The notes: generated by a model from the sequence alone, not told the origin. Positions 7,294 to 15,004 are shown, numbered from the stretch's first letter. The stretch: DNA of 18,130 nucleotides from Porticoccus sp963974675 (GCA_963974675.1 CAXBDQ010000036.1:1-18130); one strand, 5' to 3'. A program made the numbers and translations.

Positions 7294-8616
7294 CTAGCGG
7301 ATTCCGCCGCCATAGCCCTTAAGATTTGATTTTTTCATCAGCGACTCGTACTGATGAGACATTAGATGTGACTGCACCTGAGACATAAAATCCATTGTCA
7401 CTACAACCGCGATCAATAGAGATGTACCACCCAGATAAAAAGGCACATTCAGGTAAACATTTAAAAACTGTGGCAGCAAACACACCGCCGTAATATAAAG
7501 ACCGCCGACCAGCGTCAATCTTGTCATAACACCGTCTATGTATTGTGCCGTCTTCTCCCCAGGCCGTATGCCCGGCAAAAACGCACCACCACGTTTCAGG
7601 TTATCTGCCATTTCTCTAGGATTAAACATTAATGCCGAATAGAAAAAACAGAAGAAAATAATCAACACTGCAAACAACAGTACATGCAGAGGTTGTCCTG
7701 GGCCAATAAATAACGCAACGTCTTGCAGCCAATCAGGAGAATCTGCACCCTGACCAAACCACTGAGCAATCGATGCCGGAAACAACAATAAGCTGCTGGC
7801 AAAAATTGCTGGGATGACGCCAGCCATGTTGACCTTCAGGGGCAAGTGGCTTGCCTGACCTGGGCCGCGACCCGGTTGGCGCTGTGCGTAATTCACTGTT
7901 AACCGGCGTTGGCCTCGTTCGATAAAAACAACAAAGTACACAACGGCTACAGCAAGCACAGCAACCAAAAGCAACGCCAAAATATGTAATTCACCTTGGC
8001 GCGATGACTCAAATGCCTGACCAATGGCAGAAGGTATTCCGGCGACAATACCGGCAAAAATCAACATCGATATACCGTTACCAACACCGCGCTCAGTAAT
8101 CTGTTCGCCAAGCCACATCAGGAATACCGCACCCGTAACTAAAGAGACAACAGCAATAAAGTAGAAACTAAAATCTGGCGTATAGGCTAGTCCTTGCCCG
8201 GCCAGCCCTACAGACATACCTATTGCCTGAATAGTCGCCAGAAGAACCGTTCCATAACGAGTGTACTGGTTAATCTTACGACGACCGGCATCACCCTCTT
8301 TTTTTAGTTGCTCAAGCGAAGGGGAAACCGCCGACATTAGCTGCATAATAATAGAGGCAGAAATATAAGGCATAATTCCCAGCGCAAGTATACTCATGCG
8401 CTCCAGTGCACCACCGGAGAACATATTGAACATACCGATGATCGTACCCTGGTTTTGTCCAAACAGATCAGATAATCGGTCTGGATCAATACCTGGCACA
8501 GGGATATGAGTACCAATTCGGTAAATAACAAGCGCAACAAACAAAAAGCGAAGGCGAGCCCACAGCTCGCCCAAACCCTTCATATTACCTTGTTGCTGTG
8601 CTCTGGGTTTGGCCAT
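7294..8616 (-). CDS. secY: Preprotein translocase subunit SecY
   Basis: The inner-membrane channel through which SecA-driven and co-translational export takes place, together with SecE and SecG. It has 440 residues (E. coli 443) with ten predicted membrane segments. The first follows the cytoplasmic N-terminus at about 22-42 (FLFVALVIYRIGTHIPVPG). The plug and TM2b region is SGGALERMSILALGIMPYIS, and MWLGEQITERGVGNGIS marks TM4-5. The cytoplasmic loop PGIRPGEKTAQYIDG contains the arginine critical for SecA action. The start ATG 8616 lies 6 nt after rplO, so translation is probably coupled. Its place among ribosomal genes is the usual spc arrangement. Confidence 0.98.
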   Translation of the reverse strand: MAKPRAQQQGNMKGLGELWARLRFLFVALVIYRIGTHIPVPGIDPDRLSDLFGQNQGTIIGMFNMFSGGALERMSILALGIMPYISASIIMQLMSAVSPSLEQLKKEGDAGRRKINQYTRYGTVLLATIQAIGMSVGLAGQGLAYTPDFSFYFIAVVSLVTGAVFLMWLGEQITERGVGNGISMLIFAGIVAGIPSAIGQAFESSRQGELHILALLLVAVLAVAVVYFVVFIERGQRRLTVNYAQRQPGRGPGQASHLPLKVNMAGVIPAIFASSLLLFPASIAQWFGQGADSPDWLQDVALFIGPGQPLHVLLFAVLIIFFCFFYSALMFNPREMADNLKRGGAFLPGIRPGEKTAQYIDGVMTRLTLVGGLYITAVCLLPQFLNVYLNVPFYLGGTSLLIAVVVTMDFMSQVQSHLMSHQYESLMKKSNLKGYGGGIR

Positions 8617-8622
8617 TAAATT

Positions 8623-9057
8623 TTACTCTTCAACCTTTCCGCCAGCAGCTTCAATTGCAGACTGAGCACCTTTAGTAACACGAAGGCCTTTAACTGTTAC
8701 CGGCCGAGTCAATTCCCCAGAGAGAAATACCTTAGCGCGAGTGATGTTGTTTGTAATTAATCCTGCAGCGCGCAGAGATTGGATATCCACAACATCCCCG
8801 TCTACTTTATTCATCTCAGCCAAACGAATCTCAGCAGTCACACGAGAAATCCGTGAGGTGAAACCATATTTTGGCAAACGTTTTTGAAGTGGCATTTGAC
8901 CACCCTCAAAACCGGGACGAACACTGCCACCAGATCGGGATTTTTGCCCCTTGTGACCACGGCCAGCAGTTTTACCTAGGCCGCTACCGATACCACGACC
9001 GACACGCTTGCCTTCTTTAATTCTGCCGGGTGCGGGACTTAGCGTATTAAGACGCAT
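8623..9057 (-). CDS. rplO: 50S ribosomal protein L15
   Basis: A late-assembling large-subunit protein with a long basic N-terminal extension that threads into 23S rRNA. It has 144 residues, the same as E. coli. MRLNTLSPAPG, then the Gly/Arg-rich GKRVGRGIGSGLGKTAGRGHKGQKSRSGG and the EGGQMPLQKRLPKYGF segment identify it, with the globular half after about residue 70. The start ATG 9057 is 2 nt after the rpmD stop, and secY follows 6 nt after its own stop, both signs of coupled translation. Confidence 0.98.
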   Translation of the reverse strand: MRLNTLSPAPGRIKEGKRVGRGIGSGLGKTAGRGHKGQKSRSGGSVRPGFEGGQMPLQKRLPKYGFTSRISRVTAEIRLAEMNKVDGDVVDIQSLRAAGLITNNITRAKVFLSGELTRPVTVKGLRVTKGAQSAIEAAGGKVEE

Positions 9058-9059
9058 AA

Positions 9060-9248
9060 TTACTCTCCCTCAACCTTAACCAAATAGTGAACTTTATTAA
9101 TCATGCCACGCACTGCCGGAGTGTCTTCAACCTCAACGCTGTGTCTGATTCGACGCAGCCCCAGTCCAGAAACACAGGCTTTGTGTGATGCCAAGCGGCC
9201 ATTAGTACTGCGCACCTGGGTAACTTTAATTTTATTAGCCTTCGCCAT
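9060..9248 (-). CDS. rpmD: 50S ribosomal protein L30
   Basis: A small large-subunit protein of 62 residues (E. coli 59), recognised by IKVTQVRSTNGRLASHKACV, GLGLRRIRHSVEVEDTPAVRGMINKV and its place between rpsE and rplO. It is entire, with a lysine-rich four-residue N-terminal addition. The start ATG 9248 comes after a 40-nt spacer from rpsE, one of the longer gaps within the spc group. Confidence 0.96.
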   Translation of the reverse strand: MAKANKIKVTQVRSTNGRLASHKACVSGLGLRRIRHSVEVEDTPAVRGMINKVHYLVKVEGE

Positions 9249-9288
9249 GGTAAAGCTTCCGTTATCATCCGTTCGACAAAAGCCGAAC

Positions 9289-9801
9289 TTAATTCAGAAT
9301 ATCTTCAACAGTCTTGCCGCGCTTGGCAGCTACACCTTCTGGAGAACTCATTGCTTGCAACGCTTTGAATGTTGCCCGGACAACGTTAACAGGGTTGGTA
9401 GACCCGTAACATTTTGCCAGTACATTTTGTACACCAGCAATTTCCAGAACTGCGCGCATAGCGCCACCAGCAATAACGCCAGTACCCTCTGAAGCAGGTT
9501 GCATATAAACTTTTGAGGCACCGTGGTTCGCTTTTGTCGGGTATTGAATAGTGGTACCTTTTAAGTCCACATGAATCATATTACGACGAGCCGATTCCAT
9601 TGCTTTCTGGATAGCCTGTGGCACTTCACGAGCCTTACCACGACCAAATCCAACCTTACCATTACCGTCGCCCACAACGCTGAGAGCAGTGAAACCGAAA
9701 ATACGGCCACCTTTAACAGTTTTAGCAACACGGTTTACCTGAACCAGCTTTTCTTGCAAGCCTTCATCAGATGTTTCTGTTTCTCTTTGATTTCTCGACA
9801 T
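9289..9801 (-). CDS. rpsE: 30S ribosomal protein S5
   Basis: A small-subunit protein at the mRNA entry channel that contacts S4 and affects decoding fidelity. It has 170 residues (E. coli 167). A polar, glutamate-rich N-terminus (MSRNQRETETSDEGLQEK) precedes the double-stranded RNA-binding domain (VNRVAKTVKGGRIFGFTALSVVGDGNGKVGFG), and GTGVIAGGAMRAVLEIAGVQNVLAKCYGS belongs to the C-terminal domain. The loop KTVKGGR, where spectinomycin-resistance substitutions map in E. coli, is wild type in form. It starts 12 nt after rplR. Confidence 0.98.
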   Translation of the reverse strand: MSRNQRETETSDEGLQEKLVQVNRVAKTVKGGRIFGFTALSVVGDGNGKVGFGRGKAREVPQAIQKAMESARRNMIHVDLKGTTIQYPTKANHGASKVYMQPASEGTGVIAGGAMRAVLEIAGVQNVLAKCYGSTNPVNVVRATFKALQAMSSPEGVAAKRGKTVEDILN

Positions 9802-9813
9802 ATCGCTAAACCT

Positions 9814-10164
9814 TTAGAATTTAAGACCGGCTTCACGTGCAGCATCAGCTAGTGCTTTAACACGACCGTGATATTTGAATCCACTGCGGTCAAAAGCAAC
9901 CTCAGTGACGCCCGCTTCCTTTGCACGCTCGGCAACAAGAGCACCAACACTCTTAGCCGCATCAACGTTACCAGTTTGGCCGCTGCGCAATGCAGTATCG
10001 AGCGTAGAGGCCGAAGCCAATACATGCCCACCATCTGGCGAAATAACCTGAGCATATATGTGCCGAGGAGTGCGATTAACACACAACCTATTGGCGCCTA
10101 GCTCACTGATTTTGCAACGAGCACGACGTGCGCGGCGCAGACGAGATTCTTTCTTTTTGCTCAT
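9814..10164 (-). CDS. rplR: 50S ribosomal protein L18
   Basis: The 5S rRNA-binding protein of the central protuberance, working with L5 and L25. It has 116 residues (E. coli 117). The basic N-terminus MSKKKESRLRRARRARCKI and the segments RLCVNRTPRHIYAQVI and FDRSGFKYHGRVKALADAAREAGLKF are characteristic, and the protein is full length. The start ATG 10164 is 9 nt after rplF. Confidence 0.97.
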   Translation of the reverse strand: MSKKKESRLRRARRARCKISELGANRLCVNRTPRHIYAQVISPDGGHVLASASTLDTALRSGQTGNVDAAKSVGALVAERAKEAGVTEVAFDRSGFKYHGRVKALADAAREAGLKF

Positions 10165-10173
10165 GATCCTAAC

Positions 10174-10707
10174 CTACTTCTTCTTGGCTTCTTTACGACG
10201 TACTTGCTCATCTGCATAACGTACGCCTTTACCCTTATAGGGCTCTGGGGGCCGGAAAGCACGAATCTTCGATGCGACCTGACCGAGCAATTGCTTATCT
10301 GCTGCTTTCAGCACAATGTCAGTTTGACTAGGTGTTTCAGCAGTAACACCTTCTGGCAACTGAAACTCAACAGGATGGGAGAAACCCAACGACAAATTAA
10401 GTACATCACCCTTTGCCTGAACGCGGTAACCAACACCGATCAATTGCAGCTTTTTCTCAAACCCCTGAGAGACACCAACAACCATATTATTCACGAGGGC
10501 ACGAGTAGTACCCGCCATGGCGTTAGATTTTTTACTGCTATCTTTTGGTTCAAACGTCAGAACATTATCTTCATGCTTGATTTCTACATCTGCATTGACA
10601 GTCATAGCCAATGAAGTGTTGGAACCCTTGACAGAAATTTCACCAGCACTGATTTTTACTTCAACACCAGTGGGTATATTTACCGGATTTTTTGCAACTC
10701 TAGACAT
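10174..10707 (-). CDS. rplF: 50S ribosomal protein L6
   Basis: A large-subunit protein near the sarcin-ricin loop and factor-binding site. It has 177 residues, the E. coli length, built of two repeated L6 domains (about 1-80 and 84-170). MSRVAKNPVNIPTGVEVKI starts it and the C-terminal motif IRAFRPPEPYKGKGVRYADE is near invariant. The lysine-rich end is typical. The start ATG 10707 is 12 nt after rpsH. Confidence 0.98.
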   Translation of the reverse strand: MSRVAKNPVNIPTGVEVKISAGEISVKGSNTSLAMTVNADVEIKHEDNVLTFEPKDSSKKSNAMAGTTRALVNNMVVGVSQGFEKKLQLIGVGYRVQAKGDVLNLSLGFSHPVEFQLPEGVTAETPSQTDIVLKAADKQLLGQVASKIRAFRPPEPYKGKGVRYADEQVRRKEAKKK

Positions 10708-10719
10708 TTCTATTATCTC

Positions 10720-11112
10720 TTAGAATACTGTACAGAGAACTTCGCCACCGACACCAGCAGCACGAGCAGCACGCTCAGTCATTACACCCTTGCTCGTAGA
10801 CACAATGGCCACACCTAGACCACCGCGAATACTTGGCAGCTTGGACGAACCAGAGTACTGACGCAGACCAGGTCGACTATAACGACCAATCTCTTCAATA
10901 ACAGGCTTACCTTCAAAATACTTTAGCTCTAGGGTAAGTTTCGGTTTGGCACTTTCTTCAACACCAAAACCAGCGATATACCCTTCACCCTTCAACACTT
11001 CGGCGACAGCTATTTTAAGCTTAGAAGAAGGCATGGAAACAGTCTGTTTTTCCGCCATTTGCGCATTGCGAATACGGGTCAACATATCTGCTAGTGGATC
11101 TTGCATGCTCAT
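10720..11112 (-). CDS. rpsH: 30S ribosomal protein S8
   Basis: A primary 16S rRNA-binding protein of the central domain and, in E. coli, the translational repressor of the spc operon. It has 130 residues, the E. coli length. MSMQDPLADMLTRIRNAQ opens it, and GLGVAIVSTSKGVMTERAARAAGVGGEVLCTVF closes it with the conserved STSKGVMT RNA-binding loop. It begins 29 nt after rpsN. I could not see a convincing copy of the E. coli-type S8 operator at the start of rplE. Confidence 0.98.
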   Translation of the reverse strand: MSMQDPLADMLTRIRNAQMAEKQTVSMPSSKLKIAVAEVLKGEGYIAGFGVEESAKPKLTLELKYFEGKPVIEEIGRYSRPGLRQYSGSSKLPSIRGGLGVAIVSTSKGVMTERAARAAGVGGEVLCTVF

Positions 11113-11141
11113 CAGTTCAATTCCTCAATTCGAGACGCTGT

Positions 11142-11447
11142 TTACCAGCTGGCCTTAACCAGACCGGGCACATCACCACGCATCGCAGCTTCACGGAGCT
11201 TGATACGACACAAACCAAATTTCCGGTAGACACCATGAGGACGTCCAGTCTGACGACATCTGTTGCGCTGGCGGCTAGGGCTTGCATTGCGAGGCAGCTG
11301 CTGAAATTTCAGTTGTGCTTCCCAGCGCTCTTCATCAGAAAGAGAAAGGTCAGCAATCGCCGCCTTTAGGGCTGCACGCTTCTCTGCATACTTTGCAACG
11401 GTGCGGGCACGTTTTTTCTCGCGCTCGATCATGGATACTTTTGCCAT
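11142..11447 (-). CDS. rpsN: 30S ribosomal protein S14 (long, zinc-independent form)
   Basis: A head protein of the 30S subunit. It has 101 residues, matching the long form, and has only two cysteines (in RNRCRQTGRPHG and FGLCRIKLRE), not the four of the zinc-ribbon form. This contrasts with the zinc-type L36 in the same cluster. MAKVSMIEREKKRARTVAKY opens the protein and LREAAMRGDVPGLVKASW closes it. The start ATG 11447 is 8 nt after rplE, so the pair is likely translationally coupled. Confidence 0.98.
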   Translation of the reverse strand: MAKVSMIEREKKRARTVAKYAEKRAALKAAIADLSLSDEERWEAQLKFQQLPRNASPSRQRNRCRQTGRPHGVYRKFGLCRIKLREAAMRGDVPGLVKASW

Positions 11448-11455
11448 TTTTTACC

Positions 11456-11995
11456 TCAACCCTTCAGTGGGAAGCTAAAGGCACGCAAAAGAGCACGGCC
11501 TTCATCATCATTACGGGCACTGGTAGTAATGGTGATATCCATACCACGCAGTGTGTCCACTTTATCGTATTCAATTTCAGGGAAAATGATTTGCTCGCTT
11601 ACCCCCATGGAAAAGTTGCCATGGCCATCAAACGATTTCGGGCTTATGCCGCGGAAATCCCGGATGCGAGGAATAGCGATCGAAATCAAACGCTCCAAAA
11701 ACTCATACATACGCTCTCTGCGAAGGGTCACTTTACAACCGATCGGCCAGTCTTCACGTACTTTAAACCCTGCAATAGATTTGCGAGCTTTTGTGACAAC
11801 AGGTCTTTGACCTGCAATTTTCGTCATATCAGCAACAGCATGCTCTAGCGCTTTCTTATCCCCTAACGCTTCACCAACACCCATATTGAGAGTGATTTTG
11901 GTAATCCGAGGGACTTCCATTACATTTGCCAAACCAAGCTCATCTTTCAACTTGACAGCAATTTCATTTTTGTATATTTCGTTCAGCCTTGCCAT
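11456..11995 (-). CDS. rplE: 50S ribosomal protein L5
   Basis: A central-protuberance protein that binds 5S rRNA and touches P-site tRNA and S13. It has 179 residues, the same as E. coli. MARLNEIYKNEIAVKL, VMEVPRITKITLNMGVGEA and RMYEFLERLISIAIPRIRDFRG identify it, with the loop near 70-80 (RPVVTKARKSIAGFKVREDWPIG) that binds 5S rRNA. The start ATG 11995 is 17 nt after rplX. In E. coli this start region contains the S8 repressor site. Confidence 0.98.
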   Translation of the reverse strand: MARLNEIYKNEIAVKLKDELGLANVMEVPRITKITLNMGVGEALGDKKALEHAVADMTKIAGQRPVVTKARKSIAGFKVREDWPIGCKVTLRRERMYEFLERLISIAIPRIRDFRGISPKSFDGHGNFSMGVSEQIIFPEIEYDKVDTLRGMDITITTSARNDDEGRALLRAFSFPLKG

Positions 11996-12012
11996 GTCAG
12001 TTTCCTGTCAAA

Positions 12013-12330
12013 TTAGGCGCCAACGGCTTCGCCGTTGGATTTGAAAACACGAATCTTCTTGTTGTCTTCAAGTACTTTAAAACCAACGCGATCAGCCTTG
12101 TCGGTGGCCGCATTGAAGATAGCTACATTGGAAGCCTGTATTGCAGCTTCTTTTTCAATGATTCCGCCCTGAATATTCATTTGCGGATTTGGTTTCTGGT
12201 GCTTTTTAATCATGTTGACACCAGAAACTATCAGGCGACCATCGGCTTGCACTTTTAGCACTTTGCCGCGTTTACCCTTATCTTTACCGGTAGTAAGGAT
12301 GACTTCATCATCACGTTTAATCTTGGACAT
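12013..12330 (-). CDS. rplX: 50S ribosomal protein L24
   Basis: An assembly initiator of the large subunit, located beside the peptide exit tunnel. It has 105 residues (E. coli 104). The KOW motif is near the N-terminus (RDDEVILTTGKDKGKRGKVLKV, about 6-27), followed by VSGVNMIKKHQKPNPQMNIQGGI. The C-terminal codons for the SNGEAVG region coincide with a perfect 8-bp inverted repeat (12020-12038). The start ATG 12330 is 23 nt after rplN. Confidence 0.97.
   Translation of the reverse strand: MSKIKRDDEVILTTGKDKGKRGKVLKVQADGRLIVSGVNMIKKHQKPNPQMNIQGGIIEKEAAIQASNVAIFNAATDKADRVGFKVLEDNKKIRVFKSNGEAVGA
12020..12038 (-). repeat. Perfect 8-bp hairpin at the 3' end of rplX
   Basis: On the mRNA strand, CCAACGGC and GCCGTTGG flank a GAA loop, so the tip reads GCGAAGC, a sequence known to fold into an exceptionally stable mini-hairpin. 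It overlaps the last codons of rplX, ends 5 nt before the TAA stop and lies 25 nt before the rplE start. No T run follows, so it is not a terminator. It may protect, pause or couple translation, but that role is inference. Confidence 0.6.
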
Positions 12331-12353
12331 AACCCCTTCCTCGCCTCTGGCCT

Positions 12354-12722
12354 TTATAGTACTTCAGGTGCCAGAGAGATAATTTTCATAAAGCGTTCAC
12401 TACGCAGTTCACGAGTCACCGGTCCAAAAATACGCGTTCCGATGGGAGCCAACTGCTGGTTCAGCAACACTGCAGCGTTATCGTCAAATTTGATCAGACT
12501 GCCATCTTGACGACGGACGCCCTTCTTAGTGCGAACAACTACAGCGTTCATCACCTGACCTTTTTTAACTTTACCGCGAGGAATTGCTTCCTTAACCGTA
12601 ACCTTAATAATATCGCCAATACGGGCGTAACGTCTGTGGGAGCCGCCTAAAACTTTAATACACATCACTCGACGTGCACCGCTGTTATCTGCCACTTCCA
12701 GGTAACTTTCTGTTTGAATCAT
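12354..12722 (-). CDS. rplN: 50S ribosomal protein L14
   Basis: A protein on the intersubunit face of the 50S subunit that binds L19 and the silencing factor RsfS. It has 122 residues (E. coli 123). MIQTESYLEVADNSGARRVM, VLGGSHRRYARIGDIIKVTVKEAIPRGKVKKG and FGPVTRELRSERFMKIISLAPEVL are all conserved. It is the first gene of the classical spc operon, but I see no separate promoter in the 36-nt spacer after rpsQ, so it is probably read from upstream. Confidence 0.98.
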   Translation of the reverse strand: MIQTESYLEVADNSGARRVMCIKVLGGSHRRYARIGDIIKVTVKEAIPRGKVKKGQVMNAVVVRTKKGVRRQDGSLIKFDDNAAVLLNQQLAPIGTRIFGPVTRELRSERFMKIISLAPEVL

Positions 12723-12758
12723 CGTATATCTCCGAACCCGTTACTGCTGCCTGCCGGC

Positions 12759-13025
12759 TTAAATTTCGGCGGCACGCTCGTCGATGTTGACCAGAGACCA
12801 AGACTTTGTCTTGGAAAGTGGGCGCGTTTCTGCAATCGTTACAACATCTCCAGTACGACATTCATTCTGTTCGTCATGAGCCTTGATTTTCGAAGACTTG
12901 TTAACGATTTTGCCATACATAGGGTGCTTCACACGGCGCTCAACGAGAACCGTCACTGTTTTGTCCATCTTGTCGCTGACCACACGACCCGACAAAGTAC
13001 TAGCTTTGCTCTCTGCTTCAGTCAT
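12759..13025 (-). CDS. rpsQ: 30S ribosomal protein S17
   Basis: A primary 16S rRNA-binding protein of the 5' domain with an OB fold. It has 88 residues (E. coli 84). GRVVSDKMDKTVTVLVERRVKHPMYGK and the C-terminal ETRPLSKTKSWSLV segment identify it. The start ATG 13025 is a single nucleotide after the rpmC stop (TGAAATG), implying coupled translation. It is the last gene of the classical S10 group. Confidence 0.97.
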   Translation of the reverse strand: MTEAESKASTLSGRVVSDKMDKTVTVLVERRVKHPMYGKIVNKSSKIKAHDEQNECRTGDVVTIAETRPLSKTKSWSLVNIDERAAEI

Positions 13026-13026
13026 T

Positions 13027-13218
13027 TCAGTTACCCGCTTTCTCGTTCAGTATTGTTTTGATGCGCGCAACATTCTTGCGTGCTTCTTTAATTTGATGAC
13101 TCTGACCCAATTGAGAAGTAGCTGCCTGCATACGCAATTTAAATTGCTTTTCCAATTGGCTATTGAGCTCTTGGTTCAGTTCATCAACTGATTTTTCACG
13201 AAGTTCGCTGGTTTTCAT
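13027..13218 (-). CDS. rpmC: 50S ribosomal protein L29
   Basis: A small helical protein beside the peptide exit, part of the docking site for trigger factor and SRP. It has 63 residues, the same as E. coli. MKTSELREKSVDELNQEL matches the family start, so I chose ATG 13218 over a GTG one codon upstream (13221). The ATG shares one base with the rplP stop codon (TGATG), a common re-initiation arrangement. The two-helix hairpin has the usual FKLRMQ segment between helices. Confidence 0.96.
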   Translation of the reverse strand: MKTSELREKSVDELNQELNSQLEKQFKLRMQAATSQLGQSHQIKEARKNVARIKTILNEKAGN

Positions 13219-13631
13219 CACATCACCGATCGTGTAACAAAGGTGGTTTGAATCGGCAATTTAGCCGAAGCCAGGGCGAATGCCTCACGAGCTAATTCCT
13301 CGGAAACACCATCCATCTCATACAACACCTTGCCAGGCTGAATTTGAGCAACCCAATATTCGACGTTACCCTTACCTTTACCCATCCTTACCTCGAGAGG
13401 CTTATTGGTAATTGGCTTATCAGGGAACACCCGAATCCAAATTTTACCGCCTCGCTTAATATGGCGAGTCATCGCACGACGCGCAGATTCAATCTGACGA
13501 GCAGTGAGGCGCCCTCGACCAGTGGCTTTTAAACCAAACTCGCCAAAGCTTACTTTACTACCGCGCAATGCAAGACCACGATTACGGCCTTTGTGTTGCT
13601 TACGGAATTTTGTACGTTTCGGTTGCAGCAT
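13218..13631 (-). CDS. rplP: 50S ribosomal protein L16
   Basis: A late-binding 50S protein that helps shape the A site for tRNA. It has 137 residues (E. coli 136). MLQPKRTKFRKQHKGRNRG, GRGRLTARQIESARRAMTRH and VFPDKPITNKPLEVRMGKGKGNVEYWVA are near invariant. Arg82 in VRMGKG corresponds to E. coli Arg81, the residue hydroxylated by the oxygenase YcfD/RoxA. It begins 25 nt after rpsC and overlaps rpmC by one base. Confidence 0.98.
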   Translation of the reverse strand: MLQPKRTKFRKQHKGRNRGLALRGSKVSFGEFGLKATGRGRLTARQIESARRAMTRHIKRGGKIWIRVFPDKPITNKPLEVRMGKGKGNVEYWVAQIQPGKVLYEMDGVSEELAREAFALASAKLPIQTTFVTRSVM

Positions 13632-13656
13632 CTCGCTTGACCCTTAACTCGCAAAC

Positions 13657-14337
13657 TTACTTCTTATTGGTCGGTGATTTTTTAGCTGGCGCTTGCGCCG
13701 CCTCTTCACCGCCAATCACTTCACCTTTAAAGATCCACACCTTGACACCAATAATGCCATAAGTAGTTGAAGCTTCAGCGGTACCATAATCAATATCTGC
13801 ACGCAGTGTGTGCAGGGGCACGCGACCTTCGCGGTACCATTCCGAGCGTGCAATCTCTGCACCGCCAAGACGGCCACCAACCTGAATCTTGATACCCTTT
13901 GCGCCCTGACGCATAGCGTTTTGTACTGCACGCTTCATGGCGCGACGGAACATCACACGACGCTCCAGCTGCTGGGCAACACTTTGCGCTACCAATATCG
14001 CGTCGAGGTCGGGCTTACGCACTTCCTCAATATTGATATGCACAGGCACGCCCATTTTGGCCGACACCTGATTGCGCAAACGCTCTACACCTTCACCCTT
14101 CTTACCAATCACAATACCCGGACGTGCGGTATGAATGGTAATACGAGCTGTTTGAGCTGGACGTTCAATTTCAATCCGGCTCACAGATGCGTGGCTCAAT
14201 TCTTTGCTAATAAATTCACGCACTTCAAGATCGGCGTTTAACTTATCGGCATAGTCCTTCTGACCTGCGTACCACACTGAAGTATGCTTTTTAACAATAC
14301 CCAGACGAATACCAGTTGGATGTACTTTCTGACCCAT
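13657..14337 (-). CDS. rpsC: 30S ribosomal protein S3
   Basis: A head protein at the mRNA entry channel with helicase-like function together with S4 and S5. It has 226 residues (E. coli 233). MGQKVHPTGIRLGIVKKH opens it. The KH domain carries the GxxG loop in GIVIGKKGEGVERL, and GRLGGAEIARSEWYREGRVPLHTLRADIDYG belongs to the C-terminal domain. The tail (after EVIGGEEAAQAP) is low-complexity Ala/Lys and shorter than in E. coli. Its ATG shares one base with the rplV stop (TAATG), implying translational coupling. Confidence 0.98.
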   Translation of the reverse strand: MGQKVHPTGIRLGIVKKHTSVWYAGQKDYADKLNADLEVREFISKELSHASVSRIEIERPAQTARITIHTARPGIVIGKKGEGVERLRNQVSAKMGVPVHINIEEVRKPDLDAILVAQSVAQQLERRVMFRRAMKRAVQNAMRQGAKGIKIQVGGRLGGAEIARSEWYREGRVPLHTLRADIDYGTAEASTTYGIIGVKVWIFKGEVIGGEEAAQAPAKKSPTNKK

Positions 14338-14684
14338 TAAACGGTCTCCTCGTCGGCAACTTTCACAGTGATGTGACAGCTACGCTTGAAAATACGGTCA
14401 GCGCGACCCTTAGCACGGGGCTTAATACGCTTCATTGTCGCACCTTCATCAACAAAAATAGTTGATACACGCAGTTCGTCTACATCAGCACCTTCGTTGT
14501 GCTCGGCGTTTGCAATGGCAGACTCCAGCACCTTCTTAATCATGGCCGCACCCTTTTTAGAGCTAAAGGCCAAAATATCTAAAGCTACGTCAACGGGCTT
14601 GCCGCGCACCTGGTCGGCAACAAGTCGAGCCTTTTGGGCCGACAATCTAGCTCCGCGCAATTTAGCTGCTACTTCCACAGTCAT
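14337..14684 (-). CDS. rplV: 50S ribosomal protein L22
   Basis: A large-subunit protein whose long hairpin lines the peptide tunnel, where macrolide resistance changes and nascent-chain arrest contacts map. It has 115 residues (E. coli 110). LRGARLSAQKARLVADQVRGKPVDVAL, then ESAIANAEHNEGADVDEL and the tunnel hairpin tip DEGATMKRIKPRAKGRADRI are intact, with no insertion in the loop. A few C-terminal acidic residues are extra. It starts 20 nt after rpsS and overlaps rpsC by one base. Confidence 0.98.
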   Translation of the reverse strand: MTVEVAAKLRGARLSAQKARLVADQVRGKPVDVALDILAFSSKKGAAMIKKVLESAIANAEHNEGADVDELRVSTIFVDEGATMKRIKPRAKGRADRIFKRSCHITVKVADEETV

Positions 14685-14704
14685 TTACCTCTCAATCCGC
14701 CGGC

Positions 14705-14980
14705 TTAACGCTTGGCCTTTTTGTCCGCCACGTGACCACGATAGGTACGTGTCGGGGCGAATTCGCCGAGTTTATGTCCAACCATTTCCTCGTTGATCAT
14801 AACGGGCACATGCTGACGACCGTTATGAACCGCAATAGTCAAACCCACCATATCCGGGCTTACCATAGAGCGACGAGACCAAGTTTTAATTGGACGCCTA
14901 TCATTTTTTTCTAATGCCTCATCAACCTTTTTAACCAAATGCAGGTCAAGGAATGGGCCTTTTTTGAGAGAGCGTGACAC
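14705..14980 (-). CDS. rpsS: 30S ribosomal protein S19 (GTG start)
   Basis: A head protein that forms a complex with S13. It has 91 residues (E. coli 92). MSRSLKKGPFLDLHLVKKV, TWSRRSMVSPDMVG and VPVMINEEMVGHKLGEFAPTRTYRGH are family hallmarks. The initiation codon is GTG at 14980, supported by GAGG eight nt upstream and by exact agreement with the family N-terminus. GTG is the only non-ATG start I assign in the ribosomal cluster. It lies 24 nt after rplB. Confidence 0.97.
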   Translation of the reverse strand: MSRSLKKGPFLDLHLVKKVDEALEKNDRRPIKTWSRRSMVSPDMVGLTIAVHNGRQHVPVMINEEMVGHKLGEFAPTRTYRGHVADKKAKR

Positions 14981-15004
14981 TATTGTTTCCTCATTCTCTA
15001 CTAA

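Noticed and set aside
7125..7322. Plus-strand open frame of 65 codons over the secY-rpmJ junction.
   Set aside because: The region is fully explained by rpmJ on the minus strand, whose 38 residues match L36 along the whole length.
11282..11848. Plus-strand open frame of 188 codons, and similar ones at 5277-5783, 6550-7053 and 17470-17973.
   Set aside because: They lie over highly conserved ribosomal or rpoA genes on the other strand or across the S10 promoter, show no family features, and are explained by codon bias of the real genes.
11930..12000. E. coli-type S8 repressor site at the start of rplE.
   Set aside because: In E. coli the first rplE codons form a bulged stem with paired ACUAC/GUAGU arms; by eye the corresponding bases here do not pair. 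A covariance search would be needed to exclude a diverged site.
13219..13221. GTG start for L29 one codon before the ATG.
   Set aside because: The ATG at 13218 matches the family start exactly and forms the usual TGATG junction.
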